A stretch of DNA of 64,000 nucleotides from Microcebus murinus (taxonomy: Eukaryota > Chordata > Mammalia > Primates > Cheirogaleidae), in contig NC_134124.1 of assembly GCF_040939455.1 (NCBI RefSeq), positions 30,517,138 to 30,581,137 on the forward strand, in the 5' to 3' direction. This document shows, piece by piece, positions 35,529-45,520 of the stretch (positions are counted from its first letter, which is position 1; each line of letters begins with the position of its first letter). Both the position numbers and the translations under genes were made by a program. The notes beneath the pieces were generated by a model that was given only the letters and a program-made list of their open reading frames with translations, ran no database searches and was not told the DNA's origin.

Positions 35529-37279
35529 TCCAAGACTTTCTCTCCTCACCCTGCATTCAGCAAGGCCTGATCATCTCTTTGGTGAACTAATTTCTTAATT
35601 ATTTCATTCCACCCTCTTACAATTAGTGGGATCATGTCTCCACGATATGGTTTGGGCATCATGCTTCACTGGTGCAGGCAAAAATTTTAAAAACTTCTCT
35701 GTGTATTTTCCTATATTTTAATCTGTTCTTTAAAATTTTAATTTTTAAATATATTTTATGAGGCAGGTAATATGTTAGTATGTGTCTATATACACATGCA
35801 CACACCACATCTTTGAGAGGTTACATAGATACAGGAATGTATACATTGGAAGTGTGTCCAAAGGTTTATGTTGATATAATTATATGAAAAAATGTTAAAT
35901 GATTATGGTTTTTGACATTTTATTTACCAATAGCCACTCATTTCTCAGAATATTTGGATAATCTATCATTTTGTGACAACCCTGTTAGATTGTCTTTCTT
36001 ATTGTTCACAGCCATCTGTGCTAACGATACCTAACTACTTTTTGGTACAATTCCTATTCCTTCTGTCAATTCTCTGTGCTGACTTTATCTTCTTGTATAA
36101 ATAGACGAAAATAGTGATTTTGTTGTTTATTGAAGAAACTAAGCGCTCCTGTGCATTTAAAAAGAAATTCCTGTCTACTTGCAATAGAGAAATAAGAAAA
36201 TAAACATTCTATATGTCAGCAAACTGGTACTATGAGGGCAGCTTTGAGGCAGTCCAGTTTTAATTAGGTTGTAAATGAGGGTCAGGGTTTATATGAGTGG
36301 AAATGAGATGATAGATATTCCAAATGAAGAAAAGCCAGTGTGTACAGTCGTTGGAGAATGGACAGTGGGGTGAAAGTGATGATGATTTTTCAGGGGATAC
36401 TCTCTTCCAAAAAATTCAAACTATAGTCAGACTCATTGGAACAAAGTGATTTTATTGATAGAAATAGATCAACAGATATGTAGCAACCAGAGGACCAAAA
36501 TCTTTGAGTTCCATCTCAAGGAGTTGAAGTCTGACCAAGTAGACATTACCAAACTACTGAAAGTTTATTTGAGTAGAGACTTGTGTTTTAGTAAGCATCT
36601 GATTAAAACACACACTCACACACACACACGTAAATGTTTGGACAGGACGGTAACAAAATTAGAAGCAGCGATAACAGAGAGGGAAACAGTAATCCAGGTA
36701 GAAGGACACAAGAAATCCTTAGTCTAGACAGAGTCTTCTGCTTCTTGACATTTCAGTAGGAGAAATTAACCCCTGACTGGCATATGAATGCTGAATATTT
36801 GTAATTAAGATATTAAAATTTTAAAAGCATCTAATTTTAAGCCGAATAGCAAGAAAATAGGAGTAGGTACATGATTCCACACTCATGCAGTACAGGGAGT
36901 GTTCCTTACAGTGTGATCTGTTCTGCTTATGTATAGACTACAGTGTTACAATAGCTAGACGTCAGCATTTATAATACTTAATCAAATGATTAATAATAAA
37001 ATAACATCAAATATTGCCTGTGCAAAGAAAGCAGTCATAATATTATTTTTAAAGGCACAGTGAGTGTGTTGTAGGCAAACTTCAGCTAGAACTATTCCAG
37101 GTTGATTAATAGTTTCTTGAAGATTATTTCTGCTTCTATATCTTTGCTGCTTCTTCATGAGTCATATTCTCATGTAATTTGTTTAATTGCTCCTATAAGT
37201 ATAGTTATGTCTCCCTTCTCATCCCTAATCTTTTATATTTTTATCTCTCATGTTTTTTAATCAGGCTTGTTCCTTTCAA
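35529..37279. other. Mostly unique intronic sequence
   Basis: No gene recognised. A short CA-rich run lies near 36608-36630. The 93-codon plus-strand open frame at 36446-36727 includes that CA run and is not recognisable. Confidence 0.45.
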
Positions 37280-37530
37280 TCTTTCTTTTTTAAAAAAACT
37301 TTTATTAATACATATTCGATGTACATATTTTCAGGGTATATGTGATAATTTGATACATTCTTATAATTAAATCAGGGTATTGGGATTTTTATTTTTCTTT
37401 ACATCAGGAAAATTCAAATTATTCTCTTCTAGCTATCTTGAAATGTGTAATTTATCAATGTTTCCTATAGTCACCTTACTGATCTATATAACATTAGGTC
37501 TTATTTCTTCTTTCCAGCTTTCTACCCATC
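37280..37530 (-). mobile_element. L1 3'-end fragment
   Basis: On the plus strand a T-rich start is followed by 'gtacatattttcagggtata', 'tgtgataatttgatacattc', 'ttctcttctagctatcttga' and 'ctatagtcaccttactgatc'. This is the reverse of the 3' UTR seen in L1MA/L1PB-like elements. Confidence 0.8.
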
Positions 37531-37867
37531 TTTATTATTTACTCTAATTTTTCTTTTTATTAATTTTATTGTGGAAATAGTTTTAATTTCTTCATTTTAA
37601 CTTTTGAAATATATTTTATTCTTTTTCTGACTTTTTAAGATGGGTATTAAGTTTTGGTACTTTCAGTCTTCCTTATTTTACAAAATTAAATATATTTACC
37701 AGGTCCTATGAGATTTGACAAGAAGTGTTGTCCTTTTCATTGCTTTTTAAAGGGTCTTAATGCATCTGGACTTCCAAAATAAAATAGAATCCTAATGCTA
37801 CCACTATTTCATGTTTTAAAAAGACCTTTTTTTTTTGGTTGATTCTTTATGATGTCCAAAGTAAGAT

Positions 37868-38025
37868 ACATAGAAGTTTATGTGTATTATATATAATGTA
37901 TATATATATAAAAGTAAAGTAAAAGTATACATGTGTGAAATTATATAACATATCTATAAATATCCAAAAATATATATAAGATATATGTATATACATTGTG
38001 TACAGATATGAGATATACATATATA
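37868..38025. repeat. AT-rich low-complexity region
   Basis: Mixed TATA/ATAT runs occur with repeated 'atatatgtatataca'-like units. This is low complexity, not a clean microsatellite. Confidence 0.75.
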
Positions 38026-38034
38026 TCTATGAAA

Positions 38035-38960
38035 AGGAATAAAAATCACCTGTAATTTGACACCAGAAATAATCATGCTTAATATTTTGATTCATATAAT
38101 TTTTAGTCTTTGTGTTTCTGTGTGAGAGAAAGTAAGAGAGAGACATTAATATTTTTACAGTGCTGGCATCATGATTTATAAGCCCTACATAGCCTTATTT
38201 TTTTTAGTAACTATACTATGAACACTTTCCCATGGCATTAAGTATTTTCTGCAATATTTAAGGGGTGCATATGACTCCTTTAGCATAATACAGTTCCCCA
38301 ATTTCCTTTCATTGGACATTTAACTTTAAAAATTTTAGATGCATGTTTTTTCCATCCTTGTGATACCTCACTTCGAAGGATGGGATCGATCTCTATCCAG
38401 GATAATATAAGAGGTGCTAGTTCACCATTGTTCTTTGTAGTTGAGTAGTATTCCATAGTTTACCTCTCCCACATTTTATTAATCCACTCATGTGTCGATG
38501 GGCACTTGGATTGTTTCCACATCTTTGCAATTGTGAATTGTGCTGCTATAAACATTCCAGTGTAGAATTAAAAAAAAAAAATTAGATGCAGCGAAGAGTT
38601 GTGTGATGAATAAAATCCTTATAGCTAAATTCTTGTGCACATCCCTAATTATTTTCTTAGAATGGATTCCTAGAAGAGTTAGAACATACATAGTTATGCA
38701 AAATTGAAATTCTTTTCAATGGTTTCCTAATAGGGATATGTATCTTGCACTAGCATGATATGAGAGTCAATAGGCATACTGGCTCCCTGTGCTCAGGAGT
38801 TACTGGAAATTGTCATTAACACTTTTCCAAGTTAGGGATAAAAATAGTTTTATTCTGGTTGTTATTTACTTTAATATGAGCAACTCTGCATGTTTTCATT
38901 GTCTATGTGTATTTGTTATTTTATGATTTGTATTTCTTCCTTAGATGAAAAGATATGAAA
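38035..38960 (-). mobile_element. Old L1 3' UTR copy, split by a nested insertion
   Basis: 'gaacactttcccatggcatt', 'tttcattggacatttaactt' (before the insertion) and 'cttatagctaaattcttgtg' and 'aatggattcctagaagagtt' (after it) follow the order of an old L1M 3' UTR on the reverse strand. The interruption is 38344-38581. The right part beyond 38770 is increasingly uncertain. Confidence 0.65.
38344..38581 (-). mobile_element. Short inverted L1 ORF2 fragment with A-tail and target-site duplication
   Basis: The body (about 38410-38555) is antisense L1 near the ORF2 3' end, with 'agttgagtagtattccatag', 'gatgggcacttggattgttt' and 'gtgaattgtgctgctataaa'. Yet the poly-A tail is at the right end, in plus orientation (about 38569-38581). 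The 9-bp duplication TTAGATGCA flanks it at 38335-38343 and 38582-38590. Body and tail in opposite orientation suggest a 5'-inversion (twin-priming) event in which only a few non-inverted bases precede the tail. Confidence 0.75.
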
Positions 38961-39894
38961 TTGATTCATCTCATTTTTCAGTTTGTATTAACTTTTTACA
39001 ATGTCTACAGTGATCTCAGAGAAAGTCCTATTGTACCTTGTTATTCATAAAGATGATTTAAAATGTTCATTTACAGGTGTGAAAATCACTTGGCTACATT
39101 TTCAAAAGCATATGACTCACTTTCTATGGGATGGAACAACATGTATTTAGATATATTTATATTTATATATCCATATATCTGGATATATAAAATGTTGATT
39201 TGGGTATATCAGAAATCAGAGCTAGCTGGAAAGCCATTTAAAATGGTTGCACTAACCAAAGAAGAAATGCTAGCGCTGAGTAGAGAATTTTTTTCCATAT
39301 TAAGTATGTCAGCTGTTATTCAGAATGCAGGACTTTATTTCAGATTGTTAATTTATAACAAGCCAAGGATAGAATTGCATTCCACATGATGAAAGGAAAT
39401 TCACATCTACTAAGACAATCTGCAAGGCACCTTGAGGAGATAGAATCGAGTAAATTATGTATTAAATATTCTTAAAACTTCCTCCATCTATGGTTCCTTT
39501 GATTCAATGAGGTTAGTAATCATAAACACAGTGGTATCCCTGCTATTGGTATTTTCACAAAATAGGTAGTTCTGCCTGCAAGATAAATATCTCAGCACAT
39601 AAGGAAATACTCTGAAAATAATCATGTGGAAGCAATTACTATTATAATAAGCACATGGTTCTGCTAATATACAGTGTTGCTTAATAATTGATGTCATAGA
39701 AAAAAAACAGTAGAAAAATTTCTATATTCTAGGGCATCCCCTTGTACATTTAGAATGGAAAAGACCCCAGTGAAATGCAGAACAATTAAGAGAATACAGG
39801 TTGTCTTCCATTTCCGCTGATACACATTTATGGCTATGAATAACAAGGCACATTGGGAAGGCAGGAAGTATACAAATCAACTTAATCTGTCCCA
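38961..39894. other. Unique intronic sequence, no feature recognised
   Basis: AT-rich. The 108-codon plus-strand open frame at 39063-39389 has no recognisable family and I do not call it a gene. Confidence 0.4.
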
Positions 39895-40215
39895 CTGTGG
39901 TATTTCAGGCCCTCCACAATATAGTCCAATTTTATGTTTTTAGCCCTTGCTCCCACTTCTCCTCTAAATATATTTTCAGCTTCAGCCCAACTGGGCTACT
40001 TATTTTTCCAGAGAACATTCCTTCCTCCTCTATGTCTTTGTCCATCTTGTTCCCTTTGTTTGCATTGTTTTTCCCAAACCCACCTACCCCTCACATCCCC
40101 ACCCATCCTCAAAGAATTATCTAAGACACCAAGTCCTCTAGGAAATCATTCTGTTCTCTTTAACTACATGTGAACTCCCACTCCTTTGAATTTTTTAGCA
40201 TTTTATTTATCTCTT
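39895..40215 (+). mobile_element. L2/CR1-type LINE fragment
   Basis: 'caggccctccacaatatagt', 'ttatttttccagagaacatt', 'cccatcctcaaagaattatc' and 'ctctaggaaatcattctgtt' follow the general order of L2/L3 3' regions in sense. It is strongly diverged. Confidence 0.5.
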
Positions 40216-40259
40216 TCTTCTAGAACTTTGAGAAAATGGTGTAGCCTTCGTCATGGTAC

Positions 40260-40600
40260 AGAAATAAATAATTTGTGGTGAATTTTGGAGATAGAATATG
40301 GGGAATTTGATGATGGTTTGAATGTAATAACTGATTAAAATAAAGGGGCTATAAAGGATTTCTAGCTTTAGCAATTGGATTGATTCCTAAGTATTAAGAT
40401 GGTAAAATAATTGCAGAAGATAGGATTTGGGGGCTTATGCATTTTAGGCATGATAAGTAAAACAACCGAGTACAAAAGCAATGTGAGTAGTTGTGTAAGT
40501 ATTAAAACTGGAACCTAGAAGAGAGATCTAGACTGGAGATACAGTTGGAAAATCAGCCATGTAACAGTGGTCTGTCTAATCTGCAGATGCAGATGGACTG
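40260..40600 (-). mobile_element. L2 LINE fragment (reverse), tentative
   Basis: 'ctagctttagcaattggatt' and 'gagatctagactggagatac' with 'gttggaaaatcagccatgt' resemble the antisense L2 ORF region (consensus phrases about an actggatggatgg-type box and a ctgggctggagatacagat-type box). Confidence 0.45.
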
Positions 40601-40967
40601 GCCAAGGAGAAAGGTAGACAGAAAAGACAAGAGGGCCAGGAACAAACTCGGAGTAGTCCTCAAATGCTGGGTAGAAGAGAAAGAACACACAGAAGAGACT
40701 GAAAGCAAACTGATTGCTTGTAGTAGTTCTCTATTTATTCCTGTTTGTGTGATTTTCAGTAGGGCTCCTGATGGCTTCCAGTTTCAGCGTGGCTTCAAAA
40801 TCTCTCAACCCACGGTCTCTCTGTTTCTTTTCTCTTCATAACTCTGCTGTTTCAATCAAACGAGCTAAGATTAATTATAGGTGAAGGAGAGAAATAAATT
40901 AATTCAAAAAGAGATAGTGGCATGGAACATAAATAAGATAAGCTTTGTCCTAGTATTAATAAGCCGG

Positions 40968-41478
40968 TGTGATGGTTAATTTTATGTGTCAACTGGGCTC
41001 AGCCACACCCTGTCCACATTGCTGGTTAAACATTGTTTCTAGGTGTGTCTGTGAGGATGTTTCTGGACGAGATTAGCTTTTGAATTGGTGGGCTGAGTGA
41101 AGTAGTGGGTGGCCATACCTCGTGAGGGTGGGATTTGTCCCATCCACTGAGGGCCTGAGTAGAACAAAAAGATGGAGGGAGGTTGAATGAGGAGTTAACT
41201 TGGGCTGACTGTTGGAACTGGGACATCAATATTCTTCTGCCCTCACCATTTCCGGTTCTCGGGCTTTTAGACTGGAACTAGAACCTGTACCATAAGCTCT
41301 CCAGCTCTCAGGCCTTTGAACTGTGCCACTGGTTTTCCCCAGCTTACAGATGGCAGACTGTGGTTACTTCTCAGCCTCCATAATTGCATGAGCCAGTATC
41401 TTATAATAAATCTCTTCATATATAACTATATGTGTATATCCTATTAGTTCTGTTTCTCTGGAGAACCCTGACTAATAG
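40968..41478 (+). mobile_element. ERVL-type solo LTR (MLT2-like)
   Basis: It begins TGTGATGGTTAATTTTATGT and ends with 'ggagaaccctgactaat', both hallmarks of ERVL MLT2-group LTRs. In between are 'aggcctgagtagaacaaaaa'-like text, 'cagcctccataattgcatga' and 'ataataaatctcttcatata' (polyadenylation region). No internal proviral sequence is attached. I see no convincing 5-bp target duplication, so one edge may be off by a few bases. Confidence 0.85.
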
Positions 41479-41669
41479 GGTCTCTAGAATAACTTCAAAA
41501 TGTATTGAGTAATTAGTGGCAACAACATTTAACTGTAAACTTCTACTGCGCTCAAAATATTTTTTGGACATCTATTATGTATTGTGCTTGGAATATATTG
41601 GTGAAAAACTAGAAACAGATTCCTGTCATCTTGAAACTTAAATTCTATTAGGCACTATATAATAAACAT

Positions 41670-41671
41670 GA

Positions 41672-41766
<95 letters not shown>

Positions 41767-42038
41767 GAAGGGAGAGAGAGAGGAAGGAAGGAAGGAAGGA
41801 AGGAAGGAAGGAAGGAAGGAAGGAAGGAAGGAAGGAAGGAAGGGAGGGAGGGAGGGAGGGAGGGAGGGAGGGAGGGAGGGAGGGAGGGAAGGAAGGAAGG
41901 AAGGAAGGAAGGAAGGAAGGAAGGAAGGAAGGAAGGAGAAGGGATGGAGAAAGGAAGGAAGGAAAGTAGGGAAGAAGGAAGGAAGGAAAAAAGGGAGAAG
42001 AAAGGAGGGAAGGAGGGAGGAAAGAAAGAAAGAAAAAA
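41670..42038 (+). repeat. Polypurine microsatellite: (GAAA)n - (GGAA)n - (GGGA)n - (GGAA)n
   Basis: About 369 bases are purine-only on the plus strand, apart from T at 41945 and T at 41967. The order is about 24 GAAA units, a short GGGAGAGAG transition, GGAA units, about a dozen GGGA units, GGAA units again, then an irregular purine tail. It starts right after an A-rich end of a diverged dispersed repeat. Long polypurine mirror tracts can form intramolecular triplexes, and GGAA arrays are known binding platforms for ETS-family factors. The open frames across it (Lys/Glu/Arg/Gly or Phe/Leu/Pro/Ser repeats) are artefacts. Confidence 0.97.
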
Positions 42039-42089
42039 CTATGCTACCTAATGATAAATGGTATGAGAAAAAGAAAAGAGTAAAAATAG

Positions 42090-42702
42090 TTAAAAGTATG
42101 TGATTGTGGGAGTTTTTTAGTAATAAATAGGGCCAAAGGGAAAGCTTCATTGAAAAGCTCACATTTGAAGGAAAACTTAAAGCAGGCAAGGAAATTAGCT
42201 ATGAGAAGGAATTCACTACTCAGATTCTGGGGTATGCTGTTCCAGTCAGATGGAAGAGCTAGTACAATGACTTTAATGCAGGCATATTCATGGTATAGTC
42301 AAGGAAGTCAATGTGATTACAGCAGAATGCCAATTGGAAAGAAAAATAAGAAATGAGAACAGAGAGGTAAAGGTGAAGTCCGGTTGGGTCATAGACTATT
42401 TAAAATGTTGGCCTTTCTTTTCAGGAAAATAAATATGCACACAGAGTTTTGAGCATAAGAATAGCATGATCTCACTTCCCATGTCAAAAGAACACTGTGG
42501 CTATTCTGTTGAGAATGCAGTGGACGAAAACAAGAGTAGGGAGGAGAGGAGTCTATTGCAGTAATCAAGATGAGAGATGACAATGTCGGGACAATGGGGG
42601 TGGTGAGAAGTGGGCTGATTTTCAATATATTTTGAAGGTACTATTTCTAGATGTATTGGCTGAGAGGTATGTGAAAAAAGAGACCTAGAAAATGACTCTC
42701 TA
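42090..42702 (-). mobile_element. L2 LINE, reverse, left part of a copy split by an L1
   Basis: It reads like antisense L2 ORF DNA: 'ctcacatttgaaggaaaact', 'gggtatgctgttccagtcag', 'agaatagcatgatctcactt', 'ctattgcagtaatcaagatg' and 'tatattttgaaggtactatt'. The same L2 copy resumes at about 44865, after the L1. Confidence 0.8.
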
Positions 42703-43895
42703 ATCATTTGCACATTTTTAAATCTGGTTATTTGGTTTTTGCTATTGAGTTGTAGGAGTTCCTCGTATGTTTTGGTTATTAACCCCTTATCAGATTTATG
42801 GTATGCAAATAATTTCTCCCATTCTGTAGGTTGCCTTTTCACTCTGTTGATAGTTTCCTTTGCTATGCAGAAGCTTTTTATTTGATGTACTCCCACCTGT
42901 CTGTTTTTGCTTTTATTGCATATGTTTTGGGTGTCATAACCAAGAAATTATTGCTGCAACCAATGTCATGAAACTTTTCCCTAATGTTTTTTAAAAGGAG
43001 TTTTACAGTTTGACATCTTCCATTTAAGTCCTTAATTCATTTTGAGTTTATTTTTGTGTATGGTGTAAGATAAGGGTCCAGTTTCATTCTTTTACACGAG
43101 AATAGTTCTTCTGACGCCATTCTGTTCCCTTGGTCTATGTGTCTGTTTTTATGCCAGTACCACACTGATTTGATTACTATAACTTTGTGATGTATTTTAA
43201 AACCAGGAAATGTGATATCTTTACCTTTGTTCTTGTTTCTCAAGATTGCTTTGGCTTTGAAAGAAGATCGTGTTTCTATATGAATTTTAGAGTTTTTTTC
43301 TATTTCTGTAAAAAGTATCACTGTGATTTTGATAAGGATTGCATTGAATATGTAGATTGCTGTGGATACCGTGGACATTTTAACAATATTAAGTCTTCCA
43401 ATCCATGAACACAAGATTTTTTCCATTCATTTATGTCTTCTTTAATTTCTTTCATCAAAATTTTGTAGTTTTCAGTGTACAAGTCTTCTCAGTTTCTCAG
43501 TTAAGTTTATTCCTAAGAAATTTTTTGATGCTATTGGAAATGAGATTGTTTTCTTAATCTTCTTTTCAGATAGCTCATTGTTAGTGTATAGAAATCTGAC
43601 TAATTTTTATATGTTGATTTTGTATCCTGCGACTTTATTGTTTATTAGTTCTAACAGTTTTTTGGTGGAGTCTTTTTAGTTGTTTTATAGAGTCTTTAGG
43701 ATTTTCTATAATAAGATCATGTCATCTGCAAACAGAGATAATTTGACTTCTTCCTTTCTGAATTGGGACCTTTTTGTTCACTTTTCTTGCCTAATTGCTT
43801 TGCTAGGCCTTCCAGTAGTACTATGTTGAATAGAAATGATAAGAGTATGTTTCTTTGTCTTGTTGACCTTAAAAGAAAGGCTCTTAGTTTCTCCA
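42703..43895 (-). mobile_element. L1 ORF2 segment, inverted 5' half of a twin-primed L1
   Basis: This is a long antisense match to L1 ORF2 (reverse-transcriptase domain and downstream): 'gttgtaggagttcctcgtat', 'cttttcactctgttgatagt', 'atgcagaagctttttatttg', 'ttggtctatgtgtctgtttt', 'tgtatcctgcgactttattg' and 'atcatgtcatctgcaaacag'. Frames are broken. In L1 coordinates its left edge ends shortly before the point where the sense segment at 44087 starts, which is the signature of 5' inversion during insertion. The open frames of 73-131 codons here are L1 remnants or their shadows. Confidence 0.85.
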
Positions 43896-44086
43896 AAAAA
43901 GATCATTGACAGGTCCTAGAAAACTGTGACATTAAGCAAAACTTTGCACAGCTGCCCTTGAATAACATTGTTTTGTTCAATGTCCTTTTGTTAAAGTTGA
44001 TGAGAAAAAAAATTGGTTTTGTTATGTACATTGTTTTGCTTAAAGTTGCAGTATCCAAAAACCCATCAACAATGTTAAGGGAGGAC
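43896..44086 (-). mobile_element. Possible Tigger-like DNA-transposon fragment at the L1 junction
   Basis: The text 'gacattaagcaaaactttgc', 'ggttttgttatgtacattgt', 'gcttaaagttgcagtatcca' and 'acccatcaacaatgttaagg' does not continue L1. It resembles a MER-type element whose consensus has paired 'ttaagcgaaac'/'gtttcgctta'-like phrases. A TA lies at its right edge (acagTAtcatc). The assignment is tentative. Confidence 0.45.
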
Positions 44087-44864
44087 TTAACAGTATCATC
44101 AATAATCAGAGAAATTCAAATCAAAACCATAAGGAGATATTGTTTTACATACGTGTTGGGATAGCCATTATTAAAACAATAAAAAAGATAAGCATTGGCA
44201 AGATGTGGAGAAACTGGGGCCCTTATAGACTGCAGGTAGGAATGTAAAATGGTACAAACACTATGAAAAATAGTATGGAGATAAATTAAAAATAGAATTA
44301 CCATATGATCTAACAATTTTGCTTCTGGGTATTTATGCAAAAGAATTAAAATCAGGATCTCAAAGAGATATATGAACTCCCATGTTTATTGAAGCATTAT
44401 TCACAATAACCAAGATGTGGGAAGAAACTAAATTTCTCTCCACAGATGAGTAGATAAAGAAAACCTGGTATATAAATACAATGGAATATTACTCAGCCAT
44501 AAAGAAGGAAATCTTGCCATATGATACAACCAGGGTGAACCTTGAGAACATTATTCTAAGTGATATAAGCCAATCTCAAAAGAACATATACTGCATGATT
44601 CCAATTATAGGAAGTATCTAAAATAGTTGAACTCATACAGGCAAGAAATAGAATGATGTTTGCCAGGAGTTGGAGGGAATGGGGAGTTGTTTAATGAGTA
44701 TAAAGTTTAGCTATGCAAGATAAATTAGGCTAGAGATAAATCTAGAGATATGTTGTACAACATTGTGCTTATACTTTTAACAATACCGTAATGTAACAAT
44801 TTGTTAAGAGTGCAGGTATAATGTTTTCTATGCTTAACACACCTATAAAAAAAAAAAAAAAAAA
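44087..44864 (+). mobile_element. L1 3' segment with poly-A tail (sense half of the twin-primed L1)
   Basis: Sense L1 ORF2 3' end: 'tcaaatcaaaaccataagga', 'aagatgtggagaaactgggg', 'accatatgatctaacaattt', 'attcacaataaccaagatgt', 'atggaatattactcagccat', then the 3' UTR and an 18-base A tail (44847-44864). The L2 sequence flanking the left half continues directly after the tail. Confidence 0.88.
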
Positions 44865-45520
44865 CTCCCAAGCCTTTGGCCTGAGCATCTGAAGGTATAA
44901 ATTTTCCTCCAACTGAAATGTTTAGTTCAATCAACTGAAATTGCAGTGGAACAAATTACGGAGTAGAATATGCTAAAAGCTTAATTGTGGGGGGATTAAT
45001 GGAGAGTGGGATAGCAGGACCCAGAGACAAAATCAAAGAAAACTCTTTCCATGAATTTTACTGCAAAATGCAGGAAGAGAACTGTATGTTGGTGATAATG
45101 TATGCTGGTGATAATGATCCGATACAGAGGGAAGGATCAATTGATGATGGGCAAAGGAAGGGGATCTGTTTTTCCAAGTTCGGGAGTGGGAAGTTCATCT
45201 ACCACAAAAGGAAAGAGCAGATGATAGTACATGGGCAAGTATGTCGGGGAAGTCTGTGGAATTTCTTCACTGACTGCTTCAGTTTTCTTAGTGAAGTGGG
45301 AATTATTGTCATCAGCTGAGAAAGAGGACAGAGGGGGAGGTGTTAGAGATTTAAAAAGAGAAGTGTGAATAAGTTGTGTAAGAGAGTGGAGGTGCTATTT
45401 TTCATGGTTAGGTGTACGTGTGTGCGTGTGTGTTTTGATCCATGCTCTACTAACAAGTTCAGGAAGAAAGTAAGTAGAGTGTGATTTAACTACAGCTCTG
45501 GTTTTACCAAGCCAGTACCA
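44865..45520 (-). mobile_element. L2 LINE, reverse, right part of the split copy
   Basis: 'aagcctttggcctgagcatc' directly follows the L1 tail and is the antisense L2 phrase expected after the left part's end near 42700. Later landmarks are 'gatccgatacagagggaagg', 'ttcactgactgcttcagttt', 'gtcatcagctgagaaagagg' and 'tacagctctggttttaccaa'. The 110-codon plus-strand open frame at 44987-45319 is antisense to the dead L2 and is not a gene. Confidence 0.75.

Noticed and set aside
41638..42189. 183- and 127-codon open frames with Lys/Glu/Arg or Phe/Leu/Pro/Ser repeats
   Set aside because: They are translations of the polypurine microsatellite and have no biological support.
42501..43426. Open frames of 78-131 codons in 42.4-43.4 kb
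   Set aside because: They fall inside antisense L2 and L1 ORF2 relics. They are decayed transposon sequence or its antisense.
44987..45319. 110-codon open frame
   Set aside because: It lies antisense to a dead L2 and has no homology or conserved motif.
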